Shown: positions 33,881 through 41,943 of the stretch, in pieces
Layout of the letters: each line of letters starts with the position of its first letter
Position numbering within the stretch: the stretch's first letter is position 1
Assembly (NCBI GenBank): GCA_965250205.1
Contig: CBDFNK010000023.1
Location: forward strand, 434,001 to 498,000
DNA: 64,000 bases
Source: JAHZKN01 sp965250205
GTDB taxonomy: Bacteria; Pseudomonadota; Alphaproteobacteria; Rhizobiales; Hyphomicrobiaceae
Reading direction: 5' to 3'
Translations under genes and position numbers: made by a program
The notes under the pieces: model-generated
Seen by the model: the letters and a program-made list of their open reading frames with translations, nothing else
What the model was told of the DNA's origin: nothing
Databases searched by the model: none

Positions 33881-36679
33881 TTACTCTGCAGCAACCGCAT
33901 GGCTGTCTTGGGGCTCAAGGCGGGCGGCACAGAATTTAAATTCTGGAATTTTACCCATCGGGTCAAGCTGTGGATTGGTCAGAATATTAGCAGCGGCTTC
34001 GGCAAAGCAGAAAGGAATGAAGATCATCCCTTCAGCGACTTCGCGGTCCTGACGCACCTTCAATGTGATCTCGCCGCGTCGTGTCACAACGCGCACAAAC
34101 TCGCCCGCCTTAAGCTTCAGTCGCTCCATATCCCGACGGTTGACGGATACAACAGCTTCCGGCTCAAGGTCATCCAACCGATTGGCGCGCCGGGTCATTG
34201 AACCGGTATGCCAGTGCTCCAGAAGGCGACCCGTGGACAGGATCAATGGGAATTCATCATCCGGGACTTCAGCTGGCGGCGATACATCTGCTGGCACGAT
34301 GCGGGCGCGACCGGACTCAGTTGGGAACTCATCACCAAAGATGATGTCGTTGCCAGGTTGCTCAGGTGAATCGCACGGATACGTCACAGAGTGCTCGCGA
34401 TCTACGCGTTCCCAGGTGATGTTTCTGAGCGAAGGCATACATTTCGTCATTTCATCAAACACTTCACTTGGGTGGGTGTAGGACCAGTCAAGGCCAATGC
34501 CCTTGGCAAGGTCTTGGATTAGCTGCCAATCCTGGCGTACGTCGCCCGGTGGATCGATCACCGGCCGGGCCATCTGGACCTGCCGATTGGTGTTGGTAAA
34601 GGTTCCCCATTTTTCCGCATGTGCCGAGGACGGCAACACGACATCAGCATGCCAGGCCGTTTCGGTTAGGAAGATGTCTTGAACGACAAGGTGTTCAAGT
34701 TTGGCCAGTGCCTGGCGTGCGTGCGATGCATCAGGGTCCGACATCGCCGGGTTTTCACCCTGAATGTACATGCCTTTGATGGAGCCAGCGTGGATCGCCC
34801 TTATAATCTCGACAACTGTCAGCCCCGGGTTGGCTTCGAGTTTGCGGCCCCACAATTCCTCATAGAAATGACGGGTCGTTTTATCTTCGACTGAAATATA
34901 ATCTGGGTAGACCATTGGGATCAGGCCAGCATCTGACGCGCCTTGCACATTATTTTGACCGCGTAGAGGATGTAGGCCAGTACCTGGGCGGCCGATGTGG
35001 CCGGTTGAAAGCGCAAGCGCAATCAAGCAGCGTGAATTATCGGTGCCATGGACATGTTGGCTGATGCCCATGCCCCAGAAGATCATTGAGGCGTTTGCAT
35101 TCGCATAGATGCGTGCAACTTCGCGGATTGTTTCAGCCTTAATTCCGCAAATTGCTTCTATCTTTTCAGGTGCATAGCCTTTGACGGTTTTTTTGAGTTG
35201 ATCAAAGCCTTCAGTGTTTGCCTGCACATAGTGCTTATCATAGAGGCCTTCCTCAATGATCGTATGCAGCATGCCGTTCAACAGCGCGACGTCGGTGCCA
35301 GCTTTGAATTGCAAGGCGTGGGTGGCATAGCGCTGAGTGCCTTGGAACCGACCGCGCGGATCAATAATGATGAGGTCAGCACCGCGCTTGGCGGCATCAC
35401 GAAGGAATGTGGCCGCGACCGGATGGTTTTCTGAGGGCCGCGCCCCAATCACAATAATGCAATCAGCATCTTTTGCGGCCATAAAGGACGCTGTCACAGC
35501 GCCAGAGTTAAGGCCTTCCATGAGCGCTGCAACAGACGAGGCGTGGCAAAGGCGAGTGCAGTGGTCAACATTGTTGGTGCCAAAGCCTTGCCTGACAAGT
35601 TTTTGGAACAAGTAGGCTTCTTCGTTGGAACATTTGGCGGAACCAAAGCCAGCAAGGGCTTGTCCGCCATCGCGATCAATGATGGTCTTGATGCCACCTG
35701 CAGCGACTTCGAGCGCTTCGTCCCAGCTCGCTTCACGGAATATTTCTTCCGGGCTTTCAGGTCGTACCTGCAGGTTACCCCGCTTAGGGGCATCATCGCG
35801 GCGGATCAACGGTTTGGTCAACCGGTCTTCATGATGGATGTAGTCGAAGCCAAAGCGCCCCTTCACGCACAAGCGGTTTCGATTGGACGGGCCGTCGCGA
35901 CCATCGACATATAGAACTTTGTTGTCTTTGGCGTGGGCTGTGGTTTGGCAGCCAACACCGCAAAAGGGGCACAACGTATCAACGGATTTTTCTTCGTAGT
36001 GGACGCGCTCACCGGTTGTCTCGTCGAGGAGGTTTGATTCCATCAACGCGCCAGTTGGGCATGCCTGCACGCATTCACCACACGCAACACATGTTGAATC
36101 ACCCATGTCCTGATCAAAGTCGAAAACCACTTTGGCGCCATGGCCGCGGTAGGCCATGGCGATCACGTCGTTGTGTTGAATCTCACGACAGGCTCTGACA
36201 CATAAACCGCAATTGATGCAGGCATCGAGGTTGACTGAGATCGCTGGGTGCGACACGTCCTTAGAAGGTACGTCCTTAGAAGGTGCGTCGCTTTGAGGAA
36301 ATCGGCTGGTTGTGGAGATGCCCATGTCATCGACCCAGTTCCAAAATTTGGATTTGGGGTCGTGTGACGTTTCTTTTTCAGGCTGGTCGGCAATCAGAAG
36401 CTCAAACACCATTTCGCGAGATTTCTTGGCGCGTTCGGTGGCGGTTTTGACTTTCAGGCCGTCGGAGACTTTGCGCTGGCACGAGGCTGCAAGCACGCGC
36501 TCACCCTCAATCTCAACCATGCACGCGCGGCAGTTGCCATCAGCGCGATAATCTGGTTCTGGCAGCCAGCACAAATGCGGAATTTTCCTACCTTCGCGCT
36601 GCGCCACCTGCCAGATGGTTTCATCTGCGTCGGCTTCGACAGGGTTGCCATCGAGTTCGAATTTGATCTTGCCGGCCAT
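33881..36679 (-). CDS. fdh1A: NAD-dependent formate dehydrogenase, large catalytic subunit (FDH1 alpha type)
   Basis: A 932-aa molybdo/tungstopterin oxidoreductase. The N-terminal region is complex-I NuoG-like: a 2Fe-2S ferredoxin domain (PHLCWLPEPDYRADGNCRAC), a His-Cys cluster site, and two 4Fe-4S sites (CINCGLCVRACRE, CVACGECVQACP). The formate dehydrogenase core begins with another 4Fe-4S site (CPFCGVGC) and has the metal ligand Cys in DHCTRLCHASSV; it is Cys, not selenocysteine. A small PSKDV duplication (near residue 135) is unusual. The partner subunit precedes it by 79 bp. The order and subunit sizes resemble the tungsten FDH1 of Methylobacterium extorquens. Mo versus W cannot be decided from sequence. 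Confidence 0.92.
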   Translation of the reverse strand: MAGKIKFELDGNPVEADADETIWQVAQREGRKIPHLCWLPEPDYRADGNCRACMVEIEGERVLAASCQRKVSDGLKVKTATERAKKSREMVFELLIADQPEKETSHDPKSKFWNWVDDMGISTTSRFPQSDAPSKDVPSKDVSHPAISVNLDACINCGLCVRACREIQHNDVIAMAYRGHGAKVVFDFDQDMGDSTCVACGECVQACPTGALMESNLLDETTGERVHYEEKSVDTLCPFCGVGCQTTAHAKDNKVLYVDGRDGPSNRNRLCVKGRFGFDYIHHEDRLTKPLIRRDDAPKRGNLQVRPESPEEIFREASWDEALEVAAGGIKTIIDRDGGQALAGFGSAKCSNEEAYLFQKLVRQGFGTNNVDHCTRLCHASSVAALMEGLNSGAVTASFMAAKDADCIIVIGARPSENHPVAATFLRDAAKRGADLIIIDPRGRFQGTQRYATHALQFKAGTDVALLNGMLHTIIEEGLYDKHYVQANTEGFDQLKKTVKGYAPEKIEAICGIKAETIREVARIYANANASMIFWGMGISQHVHGTDNSRCLIALALSTGHIGRPGTGLHPLRGQNNVQGASDAGLIPMVYPDYISVEDKTTRHFYEELWGRKLEANPGLTVVEIIRAIHAGSIKGMYIQGENPAMSDPDASHARQALAKLEHLVVQDIFLTETAWHADVVLPSSAHAEKWGTFTNTNRQVQMARPVIDPPGDVRQDWQLIQDLAKGIGLDWSYTHPSEVFDEMTKCMPSLRNITWERVDREHSVTYPCDSPEQPGNDIIFGDEFPTESGRARIVPADVSPPAEVPDDEFPLILSTGRLLEHWHTGSMTRRANRLDDLEPEAVVSVNRRDMERLKLKAGEFVRVVTRRGEITLKVRQDREVAEGMIFIPFCFAEAAANILTNPQLDPMGKIPEFKFCAARLEPQDSHAVAAE

Positions 36680-36758
36680 GGGGTTCTCTCAATATTGAGC
36701 TAGTGGCGGTGGGTTGTTTTCGCGTTCTGATTTACGCAACCGTTTCAACCATGAATTG

Positions 36759-38474
36759 TTACGACTTTAGATCTTCAGGGAAGAACTTAATTACCGACAT
36801 CAGAGGATTCGAGGCCGCTTGCCCCAGACCACAAATTGATGCGTCTCGCATGACGACTGCAAGGTCATCAAGCAGCGCCTCATCCCAAACTTTGTCTGAC
36901 ATCAGCTTAACTGCTTTTTCCGTACCATTTCGGCATGGCGTGCACTGGCCGCAGCTCTCATCTTCAAAAAACTTCATCAGATTAAGCGCAACAGCTTTCA
37001 TATCATCTTGATCGGAGAGAATTACAACTGCGTGTGAGCCAACAAAGCAGCCATGTTTTTCCAGCGTGCCAAAGTCGAGGGGGAGATTGGCTTTTGATGC
37101 TGGCAGGATGCCGCCACTAGCACCGCCAGGCAGGTAGCCTTTGAATTTATGGCCGTCCTTCATGCCGCCGACCAGTTTAATCAAGCCCCCAGCTGTCGTG
37201 CCAGCAGGTGCCAAAATCACGCCAGGCTTTTTCACATGACCGGATACAGAATATGATCTCAGCCCTTTGGACTCCCCATCACCCAGGTCTGCAAACCATT
37301 GCGCACCTTTGGTGATGATTTCAGGAACCCAGTACAAGGTCTCAATGTTGTTCACCAGCGTTGGACGATCAAAGATGCCGACCTGGGCGACATAGGGCGG
37401 GCGGTGTCGGGGCAGGCCGCGCTTGCCTTCAATCGATTCTATCATCGCGCTTTCTTCGCCGCAGATGTAGGCTCCAGCCCCGCGGCGCATGGTCATCTTG
37501 GTGTGCTTGGCAAGACCAGCCTTTTCGATTTTTTTAATCTCTGCGAGAAGAATTTTTCGAGCAGCCGGGTATTCATCTCGGATGTAGATGAATACTTCTT
37601 CTGCTTCCACAGCCCAGGCTGCAATCAACACACCTTCCAAGAATTGGTGTGGTTTTGTTTCAAGATAAAAGCGATCCTTGAACGTGCCGGGTTCGCCCTC
37701 ATCCCCGTTGACGGCCATCAGCCGAGGTCTGGCTTCTGCGCGAACAAAGCCCCACTTGCGTCCAGTTGGGAAGCCAGCGCCGCCAAGACCGCGTAAGCCG
37801 CCATCTGAGAGTGTCGCGATCACATCATTAACCGTGTGCTCGCCGCTGAGGCATGATCCAAGAACTTTATAGCCATCGTCTTTGCGATACGCTTCAAGGC
37901 CTTGATAGGCAGGCATCTCGGTTTTAGTGGCACGCTTTTTGGCGAGCTCTTTGAGCTTTTTCGTCGTCGCCTTGGCTACATGGCGATGGCCGACTTCCGC
38001 TGCAGGCGCCACATCGCAGGCACCAATGCACGGTACGCGGACAACACGCACGTCTTTCATATCAGTGCTATCAAGGTCGGCAATGAGCTCCTCTGCGCCA
38101 GCCATCATGCACGATAGGCTATCGCAAATACGGACCGTAATTTTCGGCGGTGGCGTTTCACCATCCAGAACGATATCAAAATGGGCGTAGAAGGTGGCAA
38201 CTTCATAAACTTCTGCCATCGGAATTTTGAGGAGTTCACCGAGCGATTGCATGTGTGCAGCCGACAAACAGCTTTCATGATCTTGGATCAAGTGCAGGTA
38301 CTCAATCAGTAACGGGCGCTCATAAGGTCCCTCGCCGATTATGGCGATGACTGCATCCATTTCGCCGGGTTTGATCTGACGGCCTTTTGCATAGACGGGC
38401 GCTTTGCGTCGTCCTGATCCAGGGTGTATGGCGCGGCCGCTAGGTTTTGCGTTTGGCGTGTCTCGTGTCGACAT
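36759..38474 (-). CDS. fdh1B: NAD-dependent formate dehydrogenase, NuoE-NuoF fusion subunit (FDH1 beta type)
   Basis: A 571-aa fusion. Residues ~40-190 are a NuoE-like thioredoxin-fold 2Fe-2S domain, with ligands in CDSLSCMMAG and CIGACDVAP. Residues ~205-570 are NuoF-like: the FMN/NAD site GLRGLGGAGFPTGRKW, VNGDEGEPGTFKDR, GAGAYICGEESAMIESIEG, and the 4Fe-4S site ESCGQCTPCRNGT. The fusion in one chain is characteristic of the two-subunit FDH1 of Methylobacterium, whereas FdsABG enzymes keep NuoE separate. It carries electrons between the catalytic subunit and NAD. It is first in the operon, ahead of fdh1A. Confidence 0.93.
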   Translation of the reverse strand: MSTRDTPNAKPSGRAIHPGSGRRKAPVYAKGRQIKPGEMDAVIAIIGEGPYERPLLIEYLHLIQDHESCLSAAHMQSLGELLKIPMAEVYEVATFYAHFDIVLDGETPPPKITVRICDSLSCMMAGAEELIADLDSTDMKDVRVVRVPCIGACDVAPAAEVGHRHVAKATTKKLKELAKKRATKTEMPAYQGLEAYRKDDGYKVLGSCLSGEHTVNDVIATLSDGGLRGLGGAGFPTGRKWGFVRAEARPRLMAVNGDEGEPGTFKDRFYLETKPHQFLEGVLIAAWAVEAEEVFIYIRDEYPAARKILLAEIKKIEKAGLAKHTKMTMRRGAGAYICGEESAMIESIEGKRGLPRHRPPYVAQVGIFDRPTLVNNIETLYWVPEIITKGAQWFADLGDGESKGLRSYSVSGHVKKPGVILAPAGTTAGGLIKLVGGMKDGHKFKGYLPGGASGGILPASKANLPLDFGTLEKHGCFVGSHAVVILSDQDDMKAVALNLMKFFEDESCGQCTPCRNGTEKAVKLMSDKVWDEALLDDLAVVMRDASICGLGQAASNPLMSVIKFFPEDLKS

Positions 38475-38989
38475 CAGGTTTTGGATGCTCTTTCTTTGAT
38501 CAGATCAACGTTGCTGGGCCTTGCGCGCGAAATACCTTTTTGGGAACGATTTGTTCAGTGATGAAGTGCACCACGACTTGGTCGTAGAGGGGTTTTTTCG
38601 GTCGCATTATTTTGCTTCTTGACGTTGGGCCGGAGCCCTCTGGCCCGTTCCGCTGTTTCACTCGATTGTCCAACGTTCAAAGAGAAAGCCGACCCTCCTC
38701 GGAGCGTTTTGTCTGCGGCCCGAAAACAGGGCTTTAAACGTAGCGCCTTGAGGGTTCTTTTAGACGAAAGGAGGAAGTGGTGTCGAGGTGTTACAGTGAT
38801 TTCTAAGCCAAGTTTTGTCGGCTTTTTTCAGCGGGTGGCTGGCTGATTACCCGCTCGGGTAGCGTGTCGCCAACGATCTGACATGGCCGCCTGCTATTGG
38901 TCGATCCTGACGCCCCGTTTGGCGAAAAACCTGTTATTGAACAGGCCTGTCGCCCATCGACCTGAATAAAGGTGAATAGGCCAAATCCC
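38475..38989. other. Intergenic region between divergent fdh1B and mutM
   Basis: 515 bp without an accepted gene. It should hold the formate dehydrogenase promoter (minus) and the mutM promoter (plus). A strong AAAGGAGG at about 38768 is followed by a frame of only 9 codons, which I do not treat as a gene. No repeat family copy is present. Confidence 0.45.
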
Positions 38990-39877
38990 ATGCCTGAATT
39001 GCCCGAAGTGGAAACTGTCTGCCGTGGGCTCGCACCCGTGATGGTGGGCGCAACCTTCAAAAGTGTTGAGCAGCGGCGGCCCAAGCTTCGGTTTCCATTT
39101 GGTCGCGATTTTAAAGCGCGTCTCAAGGGGGCCCGTGTCAAAACTCTGAGACGGCGTGCCAAGTACCTGCTGGCGGGGCTTTCGTCAGGGGATTGTCTTG
39201 TCATGCATCTTGGCATGAGTGGTCGGTTTCTCGTCCAGGGTAAAAAAAGTGGGTCTTCAGGAACGCTCGGGGACTATATCTACGACACGGGTGCCAAAGC
39301 TAAGCATGACCATGTCGTATTTAAAATGTCCGGTGGCAGCGTGGTGACTTACAATGATCCGCGCCGTTTTGGATTCATGCTACTCGTGCCAGAAAGTGAA
39401 CTTAATGATCACGCGTTGTTCCGCCATCTCGGGGTTGAGCCGCTCGGCAATCAGTTGTCGCCCAGTTATCTTGCAACAAAGGCTTCAGGCCGGCGCAGCA
39501 CTCTTAAATCGTTCTTGATGGATCAGCGGATCGTTGCCGGGTTGGGCAATATCTATGTCTGCGAAGCCTTGCATCATGCTCACCTGTCACCGAACCGGGC
39601 CGCAGCGTGTTTATCTGATCGGTTTGGCAAACCAACGCAGCGCGCGGAACGCTTGGTCGTCGCCATCCGTGATGTCCTGCAAAAGGCGGTCAGGCTCGGG
39701 GGATCAACTTTGCGCGATTATCGTGATCCAAGTGGTGCCCGCGGCGGATTTCAAGAAACTTTTGCCGTTTACGACCGTGAAGGCGCGCAGTGCTGTCGGG
39801 CGAACTGTAATGGCATAGTAAAACGCAGCGTTCATCAAGGGCGGTCAACGTTTCACTGCGGGCGCTGCCAACGCTAG
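38990..39877 (+). CDS. mutM: Formamidopyrimidine-DNA glycosylase
   Basis: A 295-aa base-excision repair enzyme. It starts with the essential MPELPEVETV, in which Pro1 is the nucleophile after Met removal and Glu2/Glu5 are catalytic, so ATG at 38990 is certain and the upstream extension is not real. Other parts are GMSGRF, HDHVVF-like KHDHVVF, NDPRRFG, the H2TH region (SFLMDQRIVAGLGNIYVCEAL) and a zinc finger near the C-terminus (CCRANCNGIV...HCGRCQR). It removes oxidised purines such as 8-oxoguanine. Its TAG stop (39875-39877) coincides with the start of a family A repeat. Confidence 0.97.
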   Translation: MPELPEVETVCRGLAPVMVGATFKSVEQRRPKLRFPFGRDFKARLKGARVKTLRRRAKYLLAGLSSGDCLVMHLGMSGRFLVQGKKSGSSGTLGDYIYDTGAKAKHDHVVFKMSGGSVVTYNDPRRFGFMLLVPESELNDHALFRHLGVEPLGNQLSPSYLATKASGRRSTLKSFLMDQRIVAGLGNIYVCEALHHAHLSPNRAAACLSDRFGKPTQRAERLVVAIRDVLQKAVRLGGSTLRDYRDPSGARGGFQETFAVYDREGAQCCRANCNGIVKRSVHQGRSTFHCGRCQR

Positions 39878-40031
39878 ATCAACCTTGCGAAAAGTTGGAA
39901 CGCGACTTTGAGCAGATAAGTTGATCGCCAGTTTTGGGATAGGGTCATGGGATAGAGTCATGGGATGGAGCCATGAGATAGAGCGTCGCGCAAACAGCTT
40001 GGCTGGTACGAGAAAAGGCTTGATGCTCTAG
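39874..40031 (+). repeat. Two-hairpin intergenic element, family A, copy 4
   Basis: A 158-bp copy bounded by CTAG on both sides; its first TAG is the mutM stop. The 5' hairpin reads GATCAACCTTGCG...AGATAAGTTGATCGCC. Four GATAGAG-like units follow, spaced about 13 bp. The 3' hairpin has decayed (AGAGCGTCGCGC against GGCTTGATGCTCT). Confidence 0.9.
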
Positions 40032-40065
40032 AAAAAGTACGAGCCAAAAGTGGTGGCCGGTCTGG

Positions 40066-40246
40066 CCAACACGACTTTAGGAAGTGTTGGCATTTATGTT
40101 TCCAACACTGCGCAGGCTTGTGTCCAACATGCCTTTAGGCAATGTTGGCATTTATGTTTCCAACACTGGGTAAACCCGTGTTGGCCCAACATGCCTTTAG
40201 GCAATGTTGGCATTAAAGTTTCCAACACTGGGTAAACCCGTGTTGG
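40066..40246 (+). repeat. Three tandem ~61-bp double-hairpin units (family C)
   Basis: Units at 40066-40123, 40124-40185 and 40186-40246. Each has hairpin I (CCAACATGCCTTTAGGCA then ATGTTGG), an 11-bp spacer (CATTTATGTTT) and hairpin II (CCAACACTGGGTAAACCC then GTGTTGG). Units 2 and 3 are nearly identical; unit 1 has diverged but keeps pairing in hairpin I (CCAACAC / GTGTTGG). A partial copy lies at 916-940. Confidence 0.93.
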
Positions 40247-40286
40247 GTGATTTTGCGCCCGGACACATGATTTAAAACAAAAAGGT

Positions 40287-40329
40287 TAGAGCACGCCCAC
40301 TGAATTCAAGCCAAGATGTACGTGCTCTA
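40287..40329. repeat. Short TAGAGCACG hairpin (family B)
   Basis: TAGAGCACG and CGTGCTCTA are the ends of a 43-bp hairpin; a homologous copy is at 49180-49221, including the upstream aaaacaaaaag. The final CTA (40327-40329) is, on the minus strand, the TAG stop codon of the 204-aa membrane protein gene. Confidence 0.88.
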
Positions 40330-40941
40330 AGACATAGAACTTGTTTCTACCGGCGTTCGGTTGTGAATAAGCTGCGTGATGAATGACAGAATGCACAGCA
40401 CGACAATTCCAAGGCCACCCCACAAGAAGACCTCGTTGGCGGCCCAATCTGATTTCACAGTTTGCAATTTTCGGCTCCCGAAAAGGTAAGCAAGACCACC
40501 ACTTGCTGCCATACCATGCAGAATAGTCAGGATCAGCGGCGGGACCGGTGTCGGCTGGGTCCGTCCCAGTCGGTAGAGGTAGATGAAAATTCCAATCGCA
40601 AACAGTGCCATGCCAAGTCCGTATTGCCAGGAATGGCGCCAGCTCAGGTCGGATAATGAGTAGATGGCGAACATGGCCGCTGCACCCCACGTATAAAGCA
40701 GGCCCGCGAGACGCCCGTTGCGGCGCAACGCCGATGCGGTGGAAGGTTTTTTGGTTGCTGCTTCCGTCTTGCGCCAAGCGCTAAGGTTGATCCAAAGCGC
40801 TGCGGCAAGGGCGGTTGCGATGAAGCCGGCCGCGCAAAGTCCAGTGAAATGCATGTCCCCCAGTCCGGCGCCATGGACCATCCCAGTGACCGATAAAATC
40901 AGCGCAACAGCGAGAAACGGAATGACGGGGGTTAGGGACAT
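40327..40941 (-). CDS. Six-span membrane protein, function unknown
   Basis: A 204-aa protein with about six hydrophobic segments (for example IPFLAVALILSVTGMVHG, FTGLCAAGFIATALAAALW, TWGAAAMFAIYSL, GLGMALFAIGIFIYLY, FLWGGLGIVVLCILSFIT). No charged functional motif stands out. The motif SDWAANEVFLWGG near residue 165 is shared with the next minus-strand gene (RPDWAANIVFVFGG), so the two are related or under the same constraint. I do not recognise the family. The stop codon is part of a repeat element. Confidence 0.65.
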   Translation of the reverse strand: MSLTPVIPFLAVALILSVTGMVHGAGLGDMHFTGLCAAGFIATALAAALWINLSAWRKTEAATKKPSTASALRRNGRLAGLLYTWGAAAMFAIYSLSDLSWRHSWQYGLGMALFAIGIFIYLYRLGRTQPTPVPPLILTILHGMAASGGLAYLFGSRKLQTVKSDWAANEVFLWGGLGIVVLCILSFITQLIHNRTPVETSSMS

Positions 40942-41113
40942 CTATGTTTTGCTTCCAAGCCGTACTTGAGAAAAGACTATCCGGTCGTTCTACACTTGGA
41001 CAGTGAGACGAGAGTATAACATGTGAGACCGGACGCACGACATTATTGAAATCTCTGACAGGGGGTCCCGGTCGGTGCCCATGCGGGGTCGCAGATCCCG
41101 CATTGAAGAATGG

Positions 41114-41716
41114 TTAACTGGCTTTGGCGTCACCGCGTTGCTGCCATAGGGCATGGGCGCTGATAGCCAGCAAGGCTGCTCCGCCAAACACGAATACGAT
41201 ATTTGCTGCCCAGTCGGGACGTGTTTTTGTCAGGATGCTTTTATCTGGGTCAATTGTAAGCCCAATCAGCATTGCCAGCATGCCAACCACCTGCCCAATG
41301 GTCAGCAGGCGTCCTAGCTTGAGCATGGTTTGATCACCGCTATTGCTTTCAGCGTCACGCTCAAGGGCCGAAGAAAATACCATACAGAGCAGCCCGACGA
41401 TGGCAAAAGCCGCAAAGAAATGGAGCCACTCCCGCCATGGAGGGATGAGAAACAAATATGAAAGTCCCAGGATTGCAGCACCCCAAATCCAAACCAACCC
41501 CATGTGTCGTGCTGATGAGGCGCCGATGGCGTGTTGAGATGCCCCGGTAGCGCTAAGCTGCGCGTTGTCCCTGACGCCAATCACAGCAAAAATCAACGCT
41601 GATAACGCGGCGATCACAATGTGCAATCGAATGCCACCAAATTCGGTTGCGGCCAGCACGGCGGTTATGGTCAGTACCAGGATGGCAAGCCAACGAACGG
41701 ACAGCAGTTTGGACAT
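41114..41716 (-). CDS. Six-span membrane protein, relative of the downstream gene
   Basis: A 200-aa protein with about six membrane segments (LAILVLTITAVLAA, IVIAALSALIFAVIG, GLVWIWGAAILGLSYLFLI, FFAAFAIVGLLCMVF, TIGQVVGMLAMLIGL, IVFVFGGAALLAISAHAL). The C-terminal RPDWAANIVFVFGGAAL parallels SDWAANEVFLWGGLGI of the 204-aa neighbour, as does a central W-G-A-A segment. Start at Met12 of the longer frame (41716) because the first residues (RTTSNHGEIL) are not conserved-looking. Function unknown; the pair lies in tandem on the minus strand, 172 bp apart. Confidence 0.65.
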   Translation of the reverse strand: MSKLLSVRWLAILVLTITAVLAATEFGGIRLHIVIAALSALIFAVIGVRDNAQLSATGASQHAIGASSARHMGLVWIWGAAILGLSYLFLIPPWREWLHFFAAFAIVGLLCMVFSSALERDAESNSGDQTMLKLGRLLTIGQVVGMLAMLIGLTIDPDKSILTKTRPDWAANIVFVFGGAALLAISAHALWQQRGDAKAS

Positions 41717-41943
41717 CAGTATTTCCCCATGGTTTGACGTAGTGCGCACTTTGGCCAGGACGCCTCTTCGAGGAGGCGCGGGCGGACCCTAGATCAAGCC
41801 GCGCCAAATAGGAATGAAATTTATCCCTGTCGTCAATTGGCTTTGGCCTGTGCTTTTAAAGGCCTCGTCATGCTCCAGAATTGCTGGCAAACTGGTGGGA
41901 AGATCGGCTAAATTCGTCAGCCCTTGGGGAATTTTAGAACGTG

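Noticed and set aside
38767..38806. Leader peptide gene after a strong AAAGGAGG
   Set aside because: The frame from GTG 38777 is only nine codons, has no regulatory hairpin after it and no amino-acid bias.
40066..40246. CRISPR array
   Set aside because: The repeated unit is 61 bp and made of two palindromes, with no unique spacers; there are only three units and no cas genes.
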